A stretch of DNA of 42,650 nucleotides from Cyanobacteria bacterium MH1_Bin12 (GCA_011088145.1 JAALKG010000004.1:1-42650), one strand, 5' to 3'; positions 29,033 through 38,009 are shown, counted from the stretch's first letter. Numbers and translations: made by a program. Notes: generated from the letters alone by a model not told the origin.

Positions 29033-29959
29033 ATGAGTATAAAGCAGGCAAAACCTTTTTTAAAATGGGCAGGTGGTAAAACACAGTTATTAGAAACAAT
29101 TAGTTCTAATATTTCTTATGGTTACGATGATAAGTTTTTTTATATTGAACCTTTCATTGGTGGTGGAGCCGTTTTATTTTCGGTATTAAATAACTATAAA
29201 AATTTAGAAAAAGCAATTATAAACGATATTAATTTAGATTTAATTAATTCATATCGAACTATTAAATATAATGTAGAAAATCTTGTTGATATATTAAATA
29301 AATGGCAAACAGAATATCATGATTTAGTCGAAAACGAAGAGTTAAAGAAGAAATATTTTTATACAAAAAGAGATTTGTTTAACCAAAGAAATTCTAGCAA
29401 TATTATTCAAGCCGCTTTATTAATTTTTTTGAATAGAACTTGTTTTAATGGTTTATATCGTGTAAACAAAAAAAATCAATTTAATGTGCCAATGGGCAGT
29501 TATAAAAAACCGATGATTTGCGATCGAGATAATCTTTTAGTAGTAAGCAAATTATTGCAAAAAGTAGAAATTTTACATGGTGATTTTGAAAAAACTTTAG
29601 ATCGTGTACCCACAAATAGCTATAGTCTTTTTTATTTTGATCCACCCTATAAACCACTAAGTAAAACTGCTAATTTTAATTCCTATGCCAATAATAATTT
29701 CAACGATGATGAACAAATTAGATTAAAACAATTTTGTGACAAATTAGATAAATTAAACTACTCTTGGATATTGAGTAATTCGGATGTAAAAACTGGAAAT
29801 GATGAAGATAATTTTTTTGACCAGTTATATAGTAAGTATTACATCAACAGAGTTTTAGCTAGAAGAAGTATTAATTCCAATGCTTCTCAAAGAGGAAAAT
29901 TAAACGAGTTACTAATAACTAATATAGATATCGAAAATAATAGTAAAATATCTGTTTAA
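29033..29959 (+). CDS. dam: DNA adenine N6-methyltransferase, Dam/DpnM (D12) family
   Basis: 308 residues. PFLKWAGGKTQLL (about 8-20) and EPFIGGGAVLF (about 38-48) form the AdoMet pocket. RTCFNGLYRVN near 132-142 and the catalytic motif IV DPPYKP near 203-208 are intact, as is SNSDV near 242. Members of the alpha class methylate adenine, most often in GATC. No restriction endonuclease is recognisable nearby, so it may be a solitary methylase; GATC is the centre of the HIP1 octamer frequent in this genome. It is preceded 28 bp upstream by DUF6155 and overlaps the convergent HhH gene by four bases. Confidence 0.93.
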   Translation: MSIKQAKPFLKWAGGKTQLLETISSNISYGYDDKFFYIEPFIGGGAVLFSVLNNYKNLEKAIINDINLDLINSYRTIKYNVENLVDILNKWQTEYHDLVENEELKKKYFYTKRDLFNQRNSSNIIQAALLIFLNRTCFNGLYRVNKKNQFNVPMGSYKKPMICDRDNLLVVSKLLQKVEILHGDFEKTLDRVPTNSYSLFYFDPPYKPLSKTANFNSYANNNFNDDEQIRLKQFCDKLDKLNYSWILSNSDVKTGNDEDNFFDQLYSKYYINRVLARRSINSNASQRGKLNELLITNIDIENNSKISV

Positions 29960-30504
29960 AACTGTACGTAAGCCATAAAATGATAAGCCATTTCCTGATT
30001 CAAATTAAGTCTTTTTTGTAAATCAGCAATATGTCTATAATTGCCATTATTTTCTTTTTCTTCTGTTATTTGTTGAGCAAGATTTGGTTCTAAATTAGGT
30101 ATAGTAATTAATTGTTCAACAGTGGCATTATTAACATTCACTTTTGCAGGGGCAATAAAACTATCACAAGCATAATAGGCAAAATAAAGAATTGATTCCC
30201 ATCCCTTTATTTTTAAAACTGATACCCCCAACGCACCTGCTAAATCTTCCAAGCACAAAAAATTAATGCCTGAGTTGGTAATTTCTACCAAATTTCTGGC
30301 TTGAGTAATAGACATCCCCGGAAGTCTTAACCAATCGTCTACTGAGGCAATATTTGCATCGATTTTAATTCCTAATTCTGACCCTATTTGTATTTCTTCG
30401 ATCGACTGAAAACGGTAATAAGGATTATTTTGTATTCTAACAGCGATCGCTTGACGATGACGATTAATTTTTTTGAACGAAGATAGCCAACTAGAAAGTG
30501 CCAT
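29956..30504 (-). CDS. ComEA-like helix-hairpin-helix protein
   Basis: 182 residues with two HhH regions. The first is around 50-75 (IASVDDWLRLPGMSITQARNLVE) and the second around 120-180 (VNVNNATVEQLITIPNLEPNLAQQI...YRHIADLQKR). The second has the typical ComEA motif of a hydrophobic hairpin binding the DNA backbone. Unlike classical ComEA there is no N-terminal membrane anchor or signal peptide, so the protein is probably cytosolic. A role in DNA uptake cannot be claimed from this alone. Its 3' end overlaps the methylase gene by four bases. Confidence 0.8.
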   Translation of the reverse strand: MALSSWLSSFKKINRHRQAIAVRIQNNPYYRFQSIEEIQIGSELGIKIDANIASVDDWLRLPGMSITQARNLVEITNSGINFLCLEDLAGALGVSVLKIKGWESILYFAYYACDSFIAPAKVNVNNATVEQLITIPNLEPNLAQQITEEKENNGNYRHIADLQKRLNLNQEMAYHFMAYVQF

Positions 30505-30630
30505 ATTGTTATCTGTTTGTGTTGCAATTTATTACGAAGTTATGCAATTGTTACCATCTTAAGGCACATTTAATAATAATTTGAAATTAATTCTGTCAAT
30601 TTATTATTAATAATAAGGGGTTGTTAGATC

Positions 30631-30726
30631 ATGTCTATTTCTGAAACTCAAATTTTTGTAGCTTTAATTATCGCTCTTTTTGCGGGTGTATTAGCATTAC
30701 GTTTATCTACAGAGTTATATAAATAA
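30631..30726 (+). CDS. psaM: Photosystem I reaction centre subunit XII
   Basis: 31 residues: MSISETQIFVALIIALFAG then VLALRLSTELYK. The N-terminal S/T-x-TQ start and the ending RLSTELYK are diagnostic of PsaM, a single-helix subunit at the trimer-facing side of photosystem I in the thylakoid. Start ATG 30631, stop TAA 30724-30726. AAGGGG lies 13 bases upstream as a possible ribosome-binding site. It is monocistronic by position. Confidence 0.97.
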   Translation: MSISETQIFVALIIALFAGVLALRLSTELYK

Positions 30727-30733
30727 GCAATAA

Positions 30734-30768
30734 TTGATAGTTGATGGTTGATAGCTGATAGTTGATGA
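30734..30768. repeat. Short imperfect tandem TTGATAG/TTGATGG repeat
   Basis: Four to five imperfect copies of a 7-8-bp TTGATRG unit follow psaM. Low-complexity AT-rich DNA, of doubtful function. Confidence 0.4.
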
Positions 30769-30876
30769 TTTAAAGAGTAAATCTTGACTGTTTATTACCT
30801 GTTGTGATTTCGCTGTAAAATCCGGGATTATTAATTATCTATCGTCAATTATCTATTCTTGATTGAAGAAATTTTC

Positions 30877-31590
30877 ATGAACAATAAGACAGGTATTCTT
30901 TATGGTGTCAGTGTTGGCACTGGTGATCCTGAACTGATAACTGTCAAAGCTTTAAGAGTTTTACAACTTAGTCCTATAATTGCTTTTCCTGCTGGAGTCA
31001 AAGGTAATATGGGCGTTGCCCAAGGCATCATTGAAAGTTATTTACAACCTGATCAGAAAAAACTCCCTCTCAATTTTTCCTATACATTATCATTGGCTGA
31101 ATTATCTCAAGCATGGCATGAAGTAGCTTTAGAGGTATGGAAATATTTACAGCAAGGATTAGATGTTGCTTTTGCTTGTGAAGGAGATATCAGTTTCTAT
31201 AGTACTTTTACTTATCTGGCCTCAACTTTACAACAATTATACCCGAAGGTGAAAATCCATCGCATTCCGGGGGTATCATCTCCAATGGTGGCTGCTTCAG
31301 CTTTGAGTTTGCCTTTAACTATGCAACATGAAAAGTTAATTGTTTTACCAGCACTTTACTCTTTGGAAAAACTAGAAGAGGCATTAGATTGGGCAGAAAT
31401 AGTCGTACTAATGAAAGTCGCTTCTGTTTACTCACAAGTATGGGAAATATTAAAACGCAGAAAATTATTTCCCTATTCTCACTTAGTAGAAAAAGCCAGT
31501 ACCAATCAAGAACATATTTATACACAGTTAGAAAATCATCCTCAACTATCTTTAAGTTATTTTTCCATCTTGATTATTTGTCAAAGATAA
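30877..31590 (+). CDS. cobI: Precorrin-2 C20-methyltransferase
   Basis: 237 residues from ATG 30877; an upstream TTG (30859) is possible but less likely. GILYGVSVGTGDPELITVKALRVL is the N-terminal signature of tetrapyrrole methylases. ACEGDISFYSTFTYL near 104-119 and IPGVSSPMVAASAL near 136-150 form the active-site loops, with family-specific spacing for the C20 enzyme. It transfers a methyl group from AdoMet to C20 of precorrin-2 (or the cobalt form) in cobalamin synthesis. No other cobalamin gene and no obvious cobalamin riboswitch is adjacent. Confidence 0.9.
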   Translation: MNNKTGILYGVSVGTGDPELITVKALRVLQLSPIIAFPAGVKGNMGVAQGIIESYLQPDQKKLPLNFSYTLSLAELSQAWHEVALEVWKYLQQGLDVAFACEGDISFYSTFTYLASTLQQLYPKVKIHRIPGVSSPMVAASALSLPLTMQHEKLIVLPALYSLEKLEEALDWAEIVVLMKVASVYSQVWEILKRRKLFPYSHLVEKASTNQEHIYTQLENHPQLSLSYFSILIICQR

Positions 31591-31915
31591 TTGTCATCAT
31601 CATAATGGCTTTAGTCTTTATATCATAAGAATCATCAATTTTGAAGGATTAACTACAAAGCCTATTTTATCTAAAAGGAATTATTGTAATTAGTCCTAAT
31701 TACATTTTATTAATTGTCTTTTTTATTCTTTTCGAATTTTTCATGAAAATGACGAGAAATGCATTTTATCATACCAAATTTATCGACATAAAACATTAAA
31801 AATAATAAAGAAGTATAAATATTATTTAATTTTTGATATAACCTATCATGATTTCATTATATAAATAAAATTACATAGAATATTTATTGTTTAAAGAAGG
31901 AGTGTTTCTGTACAT
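31591..31915. other. Intergenic region before the MscS gene
   Basis: 325 bp, very AT-rich. Only the AAGGAG ribosome-binding site (31897-31902) of the channel gene can be assigned. Confidence 0.45.
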
Positions 31916-32758
31916 ATGGAAAATATACCAGTAGATGTTGATTTAAATCAGATACCTGTTATTTTAGGGACTTTAAGCGGCTTGGCTACAGCTTTTCTAA
32001 TGAAATTAGTCGGAGCTTTTTTGTTATGGGTAATTGGTAGAAAGTTAATTAATATTAGTATTAAAATAATTGGTAAAGCTGTACAAAAAGCTGAATTTGA
32101 TGCCACTTTAATTACTTATTTAACTAATACAATTAAAGTAATTCTCCAAGTTATTTTAGTCGTTGCAATTCTTGGCTTTTTTGGTGTCGAAACAACATCT
32201 TTTGCTGCGTTATTAGCTGCTGTTGGTGTTGCCATTGGTGCCGCTTGGGGTGGATTGTTGGCTAACTTTGCCGCTGGAGTATTCTTAATTGTTTTTCGTC
32301 CTTTCAATGAAGGAGATTACATTTCAGCCGCAGGAGTTACGGGTACAGTAAAAGAAATTGGATTGTTTGTTACTTCGATCGATACTATTGATAATGTACG
32401 TAATGTAGTAGGTAACAATGCTCTATTCTCTGAAACAATTCAAAATTTTAGTCATAATCGTTATCGCAGAGTCGATCTTGTAGCACAATTAAATCATAAT
32501 GTAGATTATAGAGATGCGATCGCTAGATTACAAGAAAGGGTAAGTCAAATTGACAATGTATTTACGGATCCTCAACCTGATATTAGTATTTTAGAATTTA
32601 ACTTAGCGGGTCCAGTATTAGCAGTGCGTCCTTATTGTAACAATGATCACTACTGGCAAGTTTATTTTGACACTAATGCTATCATCAGCGAAACCTTTGG
32701 GGAAGCTAATTATCCTGTTCCTGAAACTCATTATGCTCTACGGAAATTGGGTGCTTAA
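31916..32758 (+). CDS. MscS-family small-conductance mechanosensitive channel
   Basis: 280 residues. Three N-terminal membrane helices (about 10-45, 65-85 and 92-120) precede the cytoplasmic beta and alpha/beta domains. The pore helix carries the Gly/Ala packing pattern (AAVGVAIGAAWGGLLANFAAGVFL), followed by the signature FRPFNEGDYI. Such channels open on membrane tension and release solutes after osmotic downshock. Size is that of the short E. coli MscS. AAGGAG lies 13 bases before the start. Confidence 0.93.
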   Translation: MENIPVDVDLNQIPVILGTLSGLATAFLMKLVGAFLLWVIGRKLINISIKIIGKAVQKAEFDATLITYLTNTIKVILQVILVVAILGFFGVETTSFAALLAAVGVAIGAAWGGLLANFAAGVFLIVFRPFNEGDYISAAGVTGTVKEIGLFVTSIDTIDNVRNVVGNNALFSETIQNFSHNRYRRVDLVAQLNHNVDYRDAIARLQERVSQIDNVFTDPQPDISILEFNLAGPVLAVRPYCNNDHYWQVYFDTNAIISETFGEANYPVPETHYALRKLGA

Positions 32759-32873
32759 GAATTAGAAATTAAGTCTTAAACCTTGTTCAAATTGAAAATT
32801 AAAATTTTTCTCTTCAGGTTTAAGATCAACTATAACTTCTCAACTATCTATTTCTAGTTGCTATCGTCAAAAA

Positions 32874-33707
32874 CTAAGGCTGTTGCTGGAGGTAGTTTAA
32901 AAACTCAATTAATTCCTCATCAGACAATAAATGTCGTGACTTTTTCCCATAGGTAGCCACCAGATATTTTTTCCCGTGTTCCTGTGTCCATCCCAAGCGT
33001 TTTAACTCAATAGTTGTTTGATTTATTATTTGACTAAAATCCATTGTGACTGATGTTTCTGACAGTTGAGGAGAAACAGAAGTCTTATCCTGATCATTCA
33101 CTGACTTATTACTAACAGAACTCTCTACTGTGCTTGATTCTTCATCGTTAGCAGAAAAATCGAGTTCTGGCTGAGAATGATGATCTTGTATCTCAGACAT
33201 AAAGGTTACATTTTCCTCATTATCATCAGTTGACTCTGGGGAAATTAGAGTTTCTGAGATTGGTGAAAATTTTGCATCAATATCGGCAATCGCTTTTTTT
33301 GGCTTACTTTCATTTTGAACAGTTACAGGTGGATTAACAGGTAAAGATTTTTTTTCTTTCTCATTAATGAGCGAAGGAGAAATATTTACTGATTTTTGTC
33401 CTGTGACAGGTTGATTTTTTGATACTTTCAATTCTTTTTTTTGAGTTTTGGAGGAAACAAAAGCAGAGGATGAAATAGTATCTTGATTGGCTATGTTTTG
33501 TGGTGCTGAAGAACTAATTCCAGTAGCGATATTGATAGCTTCGATCGCTCTTTGGCGAGCCTGATCTTCCGCTGTTTCCACTGTATCAGCTGCGGCTAAA
33601 CCTGTACCAAGAATTAAACCATTATTACTGGCTGAAACCTTAACAATATATTTACCATGATCAACCATTACTAACTCACTAATCAATGCTAATGGTGAAA
33701 TACTCAT
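32874..33707 (-). CDS. Conserved hypothetical with alpha/beta N-domain, acidic linker and C-terminal helical domain
   Basis: 277 residues in three parts. Residues ~1-62 (VMVDHGKYIVKVSASNNGLILGTGLAAADTVETAEDQARQRAIEAI) look like a small strand-strand-helix domain reminiscent of dsRBD- or Rad52-type folds. Residues ~65-220 are a Ser/Asp/Glu/Lys-rich disordered linker. Residues ~225-277 (ELKRLGWTQEHGKKYLVATYGKKSRHLLSDEELIEFLNYL) form a compact helical domain. I recall similar C-termini in other cyanobacterial hypotheticals. No function is known; the link to nucleic acids is only a guess. Confidence 0.65.
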   Translation of the reverse strand: MSISPLALISELVMVDHGKYIVKVSASNNGLILGTGLAAADTVETAEDQARQRAIEAINIATGISSSAPQNIANQDTISSSAFVSSKTQKKELKVSKNQPVTGQKSVNISPSLINEKEKKSLPVNPPVTVQNESKPKKAIADIDAKFSPISETLISPESTDDNEENVTFMSEIQDHHSQPELDFSANDEESSTVESSVSNKSVNDQDKTSVSPQLSETSVTMDFSQIINQTTIELKRLGWTQEHGKKYLVATYGKKSRHLLSDEELIEFLNYLQQQP

Positions 33708-34008
33708 CTTTACTTTTTCTCTTTTTACTTTAGCTAATTAATTATTGACAATACAATTATACTATTATTGTTGCTAAAAATAGGAGAAAAAACCCAAAAT
33801 AGGATATATTAAAGCAATGGACAATTGACAATAAATTGATTAATCGTTATTCGGTAGAAGTGTGAAATAATCGAACTTTGACAAAAAAATAATCGGATTC
33901 AAGCCTAATAACTTCAGGTAGAGATTAATTATCTATTGTCAATTCTGAACTATCCATTGTTAAGCGAACCAACATAATTAATATATATATTTGGAAAGGA
34001 TATAGTAA
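33708..34008. other. Intergenic region between divergent genes
   Basis: 301 bp. Several imperfect direct and inverted copies of ATTGTCAATT/CAATTGACAAT-type sequence (about 33818-33960) are visible. No promoter box can be assigned with confidence. GGAAAGGA at 33992-33999 is the likely ribosome-binding site of the RNB gene. Confidence 0.4.
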
Positions 34009-36258
34009 ATGGAGTTTTCAATCGCTACAATACTTTCTCTTCTAAGCCCCGATAAACTTGTACCAGGAAAAGCACTAGAAAAAAAGTTAGGCTGTGAAGA
34101 CGAACAGGAAATCGAAAAATTACAAATAGCCCTCGATGTATTAGAAAAAATAGGAGTTTTAACCAAAGATTTTGGTAAATATCGTCGTTTGACAGAAGAT
34201 GATGTTGTCGAAGCGAAATTACGTTGTTCAAGTAAAGGTTTTTGTTTTGCAATTCAAGACGAAGAAGATGCTGATGATATTTATATTCGTGAAACTCATC
34301 TTAGCAATGCTTGGAATAGCGATCGAGTTTTAGTAAAAATTATTAAAGAAGGTACTCGTCGTCGTTCGCCAGAAGGGGAAGTCAAGCTAATATTAGAGCG
34401 TGCAAATCCTTCTGTTTTAGCCAGAGTCCTGGAAGACAAAGAAGGGGAACATTTGGCTGTACCTTTAGATGATCGTCTACTATTTGAACTACAATTAAGA
34501 AAAAATGGTTTAAATTTGGACGATGCCGTTAATCATTTAGTTCACGTCAACGTAACTCGTTATCCCATCGGGCAAAATCCACCCTTAGGGAAAGTTGTCA
34601 GAATATTAGGTAGTGATGCGGAAGCCGCTGCGGATACAGATATTGTTTCTTCCAAGCATGATTTACCCCAAGAATTTCCCGAAAGAGTTTTACAACAGGC
34701 TGCCAATATCAATTCTGAAATTAGTGAAGAAGAAATTGCCAAACGCTTAGATTTAAGAGATGTTTTAACGATTAGTATAGAGCATGATATTTCCAAAAAT
34801 TTAGATTTATTCTTTGAAAATGCCCTTACATTAGAACATACAGAAGAGGAACATTGGCGACTGGGAGTTCATATTGCCGATGTAGCTCATTTTATTGAAC
34901 CTGACACTCATTTAGAAAGGGAAGCACGTAAAAGATGCACTACAGTACATTTAGGCAATAAAATCATTGATTTATTACCCAAGCAATTGCGAAGATGTTG
35001 TTCATTATTGCCCAATGAAGATCGTTTAACCGTTTCAGTATTCTTGATTTTGGATGATAAGGGACAAGTTATTGAATATCAAATTAAACCAACTATTATT
35101 AGATTAGATCATCAACTGACTTATAGTGAAGTACAAACAATGATTGGTACAGGTACTACCAAGCCTGAGTTAGAATCAGCTCTAACGATGCTCAATCATA
35201 TCTTTTTCAAAATCAGTCCTTTAGTGAAAGCCCAAAGATTGCAAAGAGGTGGTTTTGATATTAGTTTAGATCAAGTTACTTCTTATTTTAAAGACGAAGG
35301 TCGTATTGGTGCGATCGCATCTTATTCCAACCTACCAGTATTATCTTTAATGACAGAATTAATGATTTTAATTGGTAAAGTAGTTGCAGAACATCTAAAT
35401 GCTTTACAAGTACCAGCGATTTATTGTTCTCAAGGGAAACCAGACTGGGATGAATTAGAAGACTTATTAAAATTAGTTTCCAATTTAGAACTAGATTTTG
35501 AATTAGACTCAGAAGCAGAAATACAATCTTTTGACTATTATCATTTAATTCAAGAATTTGGCAAATCCGACTACGAAAAAGTCTTACATTATCTGTTACT
35601 AAATTCCTTAAAACCGAATAAATATATCCAACATCCAGCACCACACTTTGGTTTAGCCTATCCTATTTATACCCACTGTATCTCTCCAGGACAACGTTAC
35701 ATTGACTTACAAATACAGCGAGTATTAAAAACCGTATTTGAACATGGACGAGACAGGCGGACAACAAGAGTTAAAAAAGGAGTAGACTTATACAGCAATA
35801 CCTGTCATGGACAAATTGATTGGAATGTCTTAGCACCTGCGATTCAAAATAGTCTAGAAGCTGACTTACATTCTCTAATAACCCATCTCAACGAAAGAGA
35901 AAAAATAGCTCAAGATGCAGAATCAGATTTAGCAGGATTAAAAAAAGCCGAAGAAATGAAAGACCGAACTGGTAAAATTTTTAACGGTTTAATCACAGGT
36001 GTACAATCTTATGGTTTCTTTGTTCAAATAGATGATTGTTTAGTCGAAGGACTAGTTCATGTTAGCTCCTTAAAAGATGATTGGTATGAATATAACCCTA
36101 AACATACTTGCTTAGTAGGTAGAAAAAATCGTAAAGCTTATCGTCTAGGTGATAAAGTTGAAGTTGAAGTTAAAAGTGTTGATTATTATCGTCAACAAAT
36201 CGATTTAGTTACGGTTTGTGGTGGCAGTGATGCCGTTGACGGAGATTTTGCGGATTAA
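34009..36258 (+). CDS. RNase II/R (RNB) family protein with degenerate active site
   Basis: 749 residues: N-terminal winged-helix/cold-shock region (about 1-200), RNB domain (about 245-580), S1 domain (about 655-735, IFNGLITGVQSYGFFVQIDDCLVEG in two parts). The fold is intact around the centre (GVHIADVAHFI, RGGFDISL, HFGLAYPIY). The Asp cluster that binds Mg2+ in E. coli RNase R (I-D-G-E-D-A-R-D-F-D-D) here reads I-E-H-D-I-S-K-N-L-D-L (257-267), and the catalytic SPIRR is SPGQR (Gln562). Exoribonuclease activity is therefore doubtful. Cyanobacteria carry two RNB paralogues, one called Zam; this is probably the Zam-like one, which I do not assert as a symbol. Confidence 0.85.
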   Translation: MEFSIATILSLLSPDKLVPGKALEKKLGCEDEQEIEKLQIALDVLEKIGVLTKDFGKYRRLTEDDVVEAKLRCSSKGFCFAIQDEEDADDIYIRETHLSNAWNSDRVLVKIIKEGTRRRSPEGEVKLILERANPSVLARVLEDKEGEHLAVPLDDRLLFELQLRKNGLNLDDAVNHLVHVNVTRYPIGQNPPLGKVVRILGSDAEAAADTDIVSSKHDLPQEFPERVLQQAANINSEISEEEIAKRLDLRDVLTISIEHDISKNLDLFFENALTLEHTEEEHWRLGVHIADVAHFIEPDTHLEREARKRCTTVHLGNKIIDLLPKQLRRCCSLLPNEDRLTVSVFLILDDKGQVIEYQIKPTIIRLDHQLTYSEVQTMIGTGTTKPELESALTMLNHIFFKISPLVKAQRLQRGGFDISLDQVTSYFKDEGRIGAIASYSNLPVLSLMTELMILIGKVVAEHLNALQVPAIYCSQGKPDWDELEDLLKLVSNLELDFELDSEAEIQSFDYYHLIQEFGKSDYEKVLHYLLLNSLKPNKYIQHPAPHFGLAYPIYTHCISPGQRYIDLQIQRVLKTVFEHGRDRRTTRVKKGVDLYSNTCHGQIDWNVLAPAIQNSLEADLHSLITHLNEREKIAQDAESDLAGLKKAEEMKDRTGKIFNGLITGVQSYGFFVQIDDCLVEGLVHVSSLKDDWYEYNPKHTCLVGRKNRKAYRLGDKVEVEVKSVDYYRQQIDLVTVCGGSDAVDGDFAD

Positions 36259-36490
36259 AAAATATTTATAAAAATAAATCTGATTTTGAAACCTCACCGA
36301 AGTTGAATAATTAAGGCTTGTCCGATTTTTCATCCTCTCATACCAAATTCTGAACTGAAAAATACTTCATTAAATAATAAGTAATTATTACCAGAAGCTT
36401 GATATAAGATCAAATTTCTCTAGATTAATATTTTAAATGAACAGTATTTGGTATAACTTGAGGTAGAAGCTAACTATTAACTATTAATGA

Positions 36491-37231
36491 ATGATGAAAA
36501 GGTTACTCTTACTATTTAGTTTAATTATTTGCTTAACAGGTTGCGTAAATTATGATGTTGGGATCAATTTTCCTCAAGCGAATCAAGGTACGATTACTCA
36601 ACAAATCAAACTTAGTGAACAATTAAGCAATGTGAGTGAAAAAGAAGGACATGCATGGTTGAAGAGTTTAGAGAAAAAGGCTTCTACATTGCAGGGAAAA
36701 AGTGAATATTTATCTTCTGATGAAATATTACTGACAATTCCTTTTAGCAATGGACAAGAATTAGTCAATAAATTTAATCAATTTTTTCTTCCTTTTAATA
36801 ATGAGACCACTACTAATTATTTATCTAGGGATGAAAATTTGAATTTATTGGATTTATCAGCAAATTTATCCATCAATCAAAATAATGCCATTTTGATCGA
36901 ACGTAATACTCTTAAACTGACAACGGATTTAACTTCTTTAGGGGTAACTTCTGGTGATGGAAATATGATTTTTTCTTCAGGGGATTTAATTAATTTACAA
37001 GTAAAGTTAAATTTTCCTTGGGGTGCCAAAATTATTACCAATGAATTTGCTCAATGGGAAAAATTACCCCATCATCAATATAATATTCAATTACAAGCAG
37101 GACAAATTAACGAAATTACAGCTATTTTTTGGATTCCTAACTACGTTGGTTTAGGAACTATAGTTATTCTTGTGGTGATAATTTTTGGTTTTTATGCTAA
37201 ATATCGCAGATTACCTTTAATAGATAACTAA
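36491..37231 (+). CDS. DUF3153 lipoprotein
   Basis: 246 residues. MMKRLLLLFSLIICLTGC is a lipoprotein signal with lipobox LTGC (acylated Cys18). The following domain (about 19-210, starting VNYDVGINFPQANQGTITQQI) matches DUF3153 of cyanobacteria and chloroplast-related bacteria. A single membrane helix lies at about 215-237, with a short basic tail. It would be anchored at both ends with the domain outside the cytoplasm. Function is unknown. ATG 36491 or 36494 may start translation. Confidence 0.85.
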   Translation: MMKRLLLLFSLIICLTGCVNYDVGINFPQANQGTITQQIKLSEQLSNVSEKEGHAWLKSLEKKASTLQGKSEYLSSDEILLTIPFSNGQELVNKFNQFFLPFNNETTTNYLSRDENLNLLDLSANLSINQNNAILIERNTLKLTTDLTSLGVTSGDGNMIFSSGDLINLQVKLNFPWGAKIITNEFAQWEKLPHHQYNIQLQAGQINEITAIFWIPNYVGLGTIVILVVIIFGFYAKYRRLPLIDN

Positions 37232-37588
37232 TCTTGCCCATGATAGAAATTTGTGAGCAATTTTTGAGTAATCTATCTCATGGTTAACAAACTCACATCA
37301 AAAACTTTAATCTCTGTGTTCTTTGTGGTTAAGAATAAACAACAGTTAGAGATTCCCACCAGATTTTAACTAAAATGTAAATATATCGACAATCAAAAAA
37401 TTTTAGTGCGTAACATCAGATAAATTATTGATAACTTGTTGTTTTTGCTTTTGTCTAATTTGTCGATGATAAACCACATTCATTTTGAAAATGGGAGTTT
37501 GTTTGATTAGTAATTTAGTTAAAACAATTGAGCTTTTCCCTTATTTAGGAAAAAATTTGACTAATTATTGTGTTTATTTCACTCACAG

Positions 37589-37612
37589 AAAATGTTCATG
37601 TATGAACATTTT
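37589..37612. repeat. 24-bp palindrome, copy 1
   Basis: Arms AAAATGTTCAT and ATGAACATTTT (11 bp each, perfect) around GT. It reads on into GAAGGCTC. It could be an operator or a hairpin. Confidence 0.7.
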
Positions 37613-37752
37613 GAAGGCTCATATTAAGGGCTTATTGAGGCTTTAAAGGTGTCTTAAATTGACTTTATTTTGGAGAAAGAATTTTTGTTGTAGATACTCA
37701 AAAGCTGGTTAGGTCAAAGAATAAGATTAAATCAGATAGAATTAGAGAGGGT

Positions 37753-37776
37753 AAAATGTTCATGTACGAACATTTT
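37753..37776. repeat. 24-bp palindrome, copy 2
   Basis: Differs from copy 1 by one base (T to C at position 15), leaving 9-bp perfect arms AAAATGTTC/GAACATTTT around ATGTAC. It begins 164 bp after copy 1 and is followed by GAAAATCAG. Confidence 0.7.
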
Positions 37777-37818
37777 GAAAATCAGAAATAAAGCTAGCAA
37801 AACAATTCATCAACAGAA

Positions 37819-37842
37819 AAAAAGTTTATGGGCAAACATTTT
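37819..37842. repeat. 24-bp palindrome, degenerate copy 3
   Basis: Nineteen of 24 positions agree with copy 2 (AAAAAGTTTATG then GGCAAACATTTT). It begins 66 bp after copy 2 and 168 bp before the M28 peptidase start. Confidence 0.5.
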
Positions 37843-38009
37843 TAACAAAGTTTAAGTTAAAAAATGAGTTTTTATTCTAATTGAAAACAGCTGTTCTGAA
37901 GATAAACGTGGTTTAATATCAGATAATATATTTTTGAAAATTGACAGTAATAAATCTTGAATTTGTGAGTTATGATCTTTTTATTGTGCAGTGAGCTTAA
38001 TGTGAATTA

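Larger units (their letters stand above)
37232..38009. other. Long intergenic region with a palindrome array
   Basis: 778 bp with no gene longer than about 15 codons. It contains two near-identical 24-bp palindromes (37589-37612 and 37753-37776), a degenerate third copy (37819-37842), and the half-related CATTTTGAAAAT (37481-37492) that also follows the second palindrome. Confidence 0.65.

Noticed and set aside
27075-29959. A complete restriction-modification or defence island
   Set aside because: No endonuclease, helicase or integrase could be recognised; only the methylase is certain.
34025-34252. Antisense open frame within the RNB gene
   Set aside because: It lies wholly opposite a clearly coding gene and resembles no protein; the same holds for the frames opposite glnN (40454-41968), the pentapeptide gene (20840-21142) and atpH (9480-9920).
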